A stretch of 64,000 nucleotides of DNA from contig NW_027506921.1 of the NCBI RefSeq assembly GCF_052324685.1, positions 69,501-133,500 of the forward strand. Direction: 5' to 3'. This DNA comes from Brachyhypopomus gauderio (lineage: Eukaryota > Chordata > Actinopteri > Gymnotiformes > Hypopomidae). The first letter of the stretch is position 1. Each line of letters begins with the position of its first letter. Made by a program: the position numbers and the translations under genes. Positions 48,881 through 64,000 of the stretch are shown here, piece by piece. The notes below the pieces were generated by a model. It was not told the DNA's origin and did no database searches. It saw only the letters and a list, made by a program, of their open reading frames with translations.

Positions 48881-50571
48881 TGTCATTAGCGGCAGTTGTC
48901 CTGTTGCGTTGTGTTTGTCCCTCAGGTGGGCGGGGCCTATGATCCGTCTCACCTGATGGTCGTTTGTCTATATATGTCTTGTTTTTGTACCAGTTGACCG
49001 CTGGTCATTATGTCTTTCATTCGGACCTTGTCACAGGTTTTTGTTTTGTTCACTTTATTCATTCATTAAATCCTCCTTTTAATGATAGAATAGATTGATA
49101 TTGATATTATGATAGAATAATTCTGAAAACGTGTGTTCTCTGTCTTTGTCCTACTTAGTTCATGTGTTTTGTTTAAATTACAAGCATCACTCTAGATGTG
49201 GTGACCACTTGCCAGACACTCCTCGTAGATCCTCACAGAACGTATCCACCTCACCATCCACGTGTTATCACCTCATTTTCCTTTTAGGCTCATGTGGTAA
49301 ACCTTTCATAGATAAAGGTTTCTTCCAGCATATTATAAGACCTTTGTGACTAGTAAGGTTTAAAAGCCCATATGTTACATATATACATCTAATACGTAAA
49401 TGTTAATTCAAGCCAAAACAAGTAACTATTCTAACAAATCACCTCTCATATGGGTATTTTAAGCTATCTTCTGCTTTGACCAACTTTGTTCTCGATTGTT
49501 GATTATTTATTGATTTTCATTTATCCAATTTTTCACTGTATACTTAAATACTTTCATTTTGACTCCACATTTCCTTAGAGTGCACTGAGGTATCAAGGAG
49601 ACATATTGAAAATAAACCACTGTGATCTTGTTTCAGTTAACCCAGATGGGAAGTACCAACATTTCAATTCACCTCTAATCACTTAATCTCCTCATGACCT
49701 CAAATATTTTCTAACTCAGTTAAGTGAGCTCAGAAGAGTCATGAGACAGCTGATGAAACTAACATTTCCTTTACAGATGATCAACACAGAAAGCAACGCT
49801 GTACCAGTCCACAAAGAGAAGTTATTAAATAAAACACAACTCGCCCAAAACAGGCACTTAACAAATTATATTTCCACCATATCAAGGTTTTATTTGACAG
49901 TATTTCAGAGTATTGTACAATAAACAAGTTGTTCTGCAAAAGTTATTATATCCATAGAGTTGCATTTCATAAAAAATAGATGCTCACTTCGTCTTTGTAA
50001 CCAGTAATAGTACATGGAGCTTTTTTTGTTTAATTTAAAGAGTTGTACAGGTTAAACAGTGTCACTGCTAATATAACACTACACAGTGATTTGGTGCCCA
50101 GTCAGACTCTTCATTCCACAGGTAGAGAGAACATCTCGTTTCATACCGTGTCTCGTACCATCTCCTCAGGCAATGGACTAGGGTTGGTGCTGATTGGTTA
50201 ACGGCCTGGACAGAAGGCGAGAGGAACAGCCCTCGTACGGGATGTGGTTTGTGCGCTAGCACCCCCAGTGGAAATACTGAAGCATGACAGGGTGACGGAC
50301 CAGATCCACTCACTCTAAGCAACGTGCTGAACGCGATGCTGGAGCATGTAGGGTTAGCCTTCAAACCAGTTTTTAGTCTCAGTAATCGGGGAAATACTGT
50401 TGTAGTAAGTACAACCAGGCCTTACAGTTCCCATGGGCTACTGTGCCATCTGATCACTGGGGTTGGCTGGTGTTTTGTAGAAAAAGTGCTTTCCTCCTGA
50501 CACTGAAAGAGAGTAGCACAGTGGTACACACGATATTCGTCTCTTTCATATCCACAGAGGATAACCTACAG
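48881..50571. other. Intergenic; possible LTR- or SINE-like promoter fragment at 48900-49080
   Basis: 48900-49080 has a compact ggtgggcggggcc, TATA-like ctatatatg, and T-rich tail arrangement suggesting a retroelement promoter, but no termini or second copy are present here. The rest shows no gene. Confidence 0.35.
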
Positions 50572-51177
50572 AGTGAGGACTCACAGCAGAGTGAGGACTC
50601 ACAGCAGAGTGAGGACTCACATCAAAGTGAGGACTCACATCAGAGTGAGGACTCACATCAGAGTGAGGACTCACAGCAGAGTGAGGACTCACAGCAGAGT
50701 GAGGACTCACAGCAGAGTGAGGACTCACAGCAGAGTGAGGACTCACAGCAGAGTGTGGACTCACAGCAGAGTGTGGACTCACAGCAGAGTGTGGACTCAC
50801 AGCAGAGTGTGGACTCACAGCAGAGTGAGGACTCACAGCAGAGTGAGGACTCACAGCAGAGCTTTCTGGGTAAGGCCATTAGCCACTGTCTGAGGAACGC
50901 TATCGCCGTGATTTTAATAGCCGTAAGAGCAAGAACACGTCCCAATTGTTCAATTATTGTTCAATTACTTTTTTGTCTTTTTTAAAATTACTGTGCTATC
51001 TTGTAATTACTAGATCGCTGCCAAGTCTGTGTGTCCTCATTCACAATTACAATCCAGCTGTCGAATTCAACTTTTCCTTCTTTTTTTTTTAGCTGTAGAT
51101 CCAGACAATTCAGGACCTGGTGAGGGATGACAGAGTGAACACGGACACTAACCTATTTCTAGACTACCTTCAAGAGA
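50559..51177 (+). other. Possible spliced transcript of unknown identity
   Basis: A stop-free plus frame runs from an acceptor-like site (tccacag, 50558) through the 18-bp array to a donor (ATAGCC|gtaaga, near 50921). It could join at ctgtag (51096) to a 27-codon open segment ending LQEK with donor gtgcag (51177). The joined frame stays open and includes a hydrophobic segment (NAIAVILIA). I do not recognise the protein; it may be chance. Confidence 0.25.
50572..50860. repeat. 18-bp minisatellite, 16 copies, coding (EDSQQS)n in one plus frame
   Basis: Unit gaggactcacagcagagt with cat-for-cag and gtg-for-gag variants confined to neighbouring units. All frames lacking stops are open because 18 is a multiple of 3. 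Bounded by an acceptor-like tccacag at 50552-50558 and donor-like gccgtaag at 50919-50926. Confidence 0.95.
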
Positions 51178-51545
51178 AGGTGCAGAGTATTACAAATCAT
51201 CTGTTACCTATCTGGTTTTAATCCAAAGGGACACACATCTGAAATACTACCAGCCGTCCAACGTATTCTCTACTTCAAACTTCGAATGTTCCCAAAACCT
51301 ATGCATAAAAACACAGTTTTGTGTAATGTGATACACACTGCTACATTGCACTCATATTAGTGATGTGTAAAAGTGCTCGTGGCCAGTCAGTGTTGTGATG
51401 CACACCAGAAAAACACAGTATGGAGTACGACTGTTGAACAGCAGCTAACCCACTTATCTGTATAATACAGTCTTTAAAAGGGTCCTTCAAAGAAGTAGCT
51501 AACATCCTGAATACTGGGGACCCATTGCATCATTTCTACCACGGG

Positions 51546-51578
<33 letters not shown>

Positions 51579-53254
51579 CACACCAAAGCAACTATTCAGT
51601 GTCTACTATTAGACAAAGTGCTGAATACACACACTTGGCCTCTTCTCTTGCCTCATATTAGAGATTTCTGATAAATATATATATATACTTCTTTTAAAAG
51701 AATTTGTCATATTTGAGTTTTCTGTATATGAAAATAGCTTTTCAAATTATATACTAAGATCTATCCAATCAGGAAATTACACAAATCCTGACCCCTCTGT
51801 GAAGTGATCAGTATGCAGTTACAGGAATATAAATCATACTTTTCCAATCCTGAACCCACATTTCAGTGTCACAGAGCACATTACTGAGGGTACACACCCT
51901 CTCCTTATACTGTATCATCGTATTCATCGGGGTGATTAGACAGAAGCTGTTAGGGTTAGCCTTCTTACTGAGCACATTCAGACCATCCCAGCTCTTGCCC
52001 TCATGCTGATGCTCTATATCTTGACGTTGTGAACATCCCAGTGTTTCAGGCCTGGACTGGGGACAGGCTGATAAGGATCTTGGCAGGTGCAGTGCCATTG
52101 GCCAGTCTAAGACTAAGACTAAACCAGACTCACAGTCCACGCGTTATCAGCAGCCTCTGCTCTGGTGTGCAATTTGATCTCCGACATGGAGAGGTCCAGA
52201 AGATCTCCAGAAGAGCGTCAGCGTCGCTGGATAAAGCACGCTGCCCCATTGACGCCCACCCTTCTGACCCTCTTAAGCCTCTTCTGATTGCTTTGTTCAC
52301 AAAGTAGGATAACGGGAGAATGGAGTGAGTCACTGATAACTGAAGGAGGGGAGACTCTGCCCACTGGTCACACGCCTCCATGAGAGAGTGAGGAACGCCT
52401 TCTGGTTTCTAACACTTCTCACTGGGTGGATGTGGGCCCATACAGGGTCACGGAACAGTGACTGTATTTACACTGTTTCATATATCTATATTCATATAAT
52501 ATACCTATTTCTATAATCATTACATTATTCTTCATTACAGCTATCTGTAGGTCAGTACAGCTTTCTGTTATTTAAGGCAGAGTTCAATTGTTGAATGTCT
52601 CCTAATATACTCTACATTTCCCCCTTGCATTCTTGCTCTTCAAATACACAAATGTCAGGCAAACTCCTTAAACATTGTTCTTCATCTTTTTTCCCATAAA
52701 ATAGATTCCATTGTATAAAACTTGCTGTGTCCACGAGGTGTGGCAGAGTCAGTGGTTCTGTAATGCATGTAAGGTTCAGTTTTGGTACTTCTCCTCTGAC
52801 AGACACACAGAAGGCCCATCTGCAGGGCCCGATGTCGGCCGCGTGCTCCTCGCTACGCTATATACGCAGTTTGCGTTCTGCTCCGGGTCCTTTTCCGAGA
52901 GGGTACTTCCAGTTCTTTAAGGTGGTGGGTGTCATGTCTCTTAAAATAATAATTTAGAAATAAAATATAACTTAAACAAATGCTCTGTCTCTAAATGCAT
53001 GGAGAGATCTGTCATGAGGGGGGGGAAAGGATCTGGGACCTGATCGATTCAACTCAGGTAGGAAATATGTTTTTTTTGTTTTTTAATCAGGTCTACAAAG
53101 ATCCAAACCTAAGTCCAAGCCTATTCAGAACCAAGGCAGGTGAACAAGGACTTGTGGGCAGGAGAACAAATGAGGGAAAAGCTAGTGAAATGCAGCTGAG
53201 GCTAACCCAGGCTTAGGGGCGTGCTGGGGGAGGGGAAAGGTGTGGTGAGGTGTG
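51178..53254. other. Intergenic or magi2 3' region, no gene recognised
   Basis: Contains a TG run (51546-51571) and AT-rich DNA. Open frames at 51808-52381 on both strands have no family signature. Part of 52980-53254 is probably the magi2 3' UTR; no consensus AATAAA is evident close to the stop. Confidence 0.45.
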
Positions 53255-63934
<10,680 letters not shown>

Positions 63935-64000
63935 CTGCACGGCCAATCAAAATCAGGTAAGGACCTTTCAATTATTACTGAAAAAAGGCAATATAAAGCC

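Noticed and set aside
51808-52381. Protein gene on either strand
   Set aside because: Frames of 83-110 codons overlap on both strands with no family match or splice pattern.

Overview
The window is vertebrate, almost certainly teleost fish, genomic DNA. Genes are split into many short GT-AG exons. The order magi2 - nup107 - slc35e3 - mdm2 (all minus strand) contains the nup107-slc35e3-mdm2 block conserved across vertebrates. The repeats are typical of fish: an L2/CR1-type LINE, Tc1-like elements, hAT elements, PIF/Harbinger, a Penelope-like remnant, a tRNA-SINE, and very many CA/TG microsatellites and minisatellites.

Layout. 1-2244: 3' two thirds of a LINE ORF (endonuclease plus reverse transcriptase), still open at the window edge. 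2.3-13 kb: intergenic DNA with a 28-bp tandem array, a decayed Ty3/gypsy RNase H fragment, a non-autonomous hAT element with a perfect 8-bp target duplication (5487-6367) and a 1.6-kb array of 57/59-bp units. 13.27-20.2 kb: complete mdm2, with a constitutive first exon near 20.15 kb and an internal p53-type promoter (TATA at 18864-18871 and a 20/20 p53 element at 19020-19039). 21.15-23.36 kb: decayed Harbinger transposon. 23.85-24.92 kb: broken transposon-associated gene interrupted by a tRNA-SINE. 28.0-30.7 kb: complete slc35e3 in 5 exons. 31.46-47.14 kb: complete nup107, in which I placed 26 coding exons giving about 923 residues. Its introns carry a MITE, a Tc1 fragment, an intact-looking autonomous hAT transposon (41692-44780) inserted inside a minisatellite, and several other arrays. 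47.7-48.9 kb: Penelope and Tc1 remnants. 50.57-50.86 kb: 18-bp array. 53.26-63.93 kb: last four coding exons of magi2, whose large intron holds a young LTR element (58702-60774) with one unrecognised ORF, a near-intact Tc1 element and a decayed Tc1.

How the genes relate. Mdm2 is the E3 ligase and inhibitor of p53, and the p53 sites in its intron 1 provide the known feedback loop. Nup107 (nuclear pore Y-complex), Slc35e3 (putative nucleotide-sugar-type transporter) and Magi2 (junctional/synaptic scaffold) are linked to it by synteny, not by pathway.

Main discovery-type signal: three separate minisatellites (mdm2 at 16.2 kb, nup107 at 38.4 kb, nup107 at 41.2/44.8-45.8 kb) are each tandem copies of the 3' end of the adjacent coding exon plus its 5' splice donor. 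The locus therefore shows repeated array birth at exon-intron junctions. Other points are an apparently functional hAT transposase, a young LTR element lacking any recognisable pol, and a higher-order repeat structure in the 59-bp satellite. Exon coordinates were derived by hand from homology, splice sites and phase; family names come from recognition of motifs, not from a database search.
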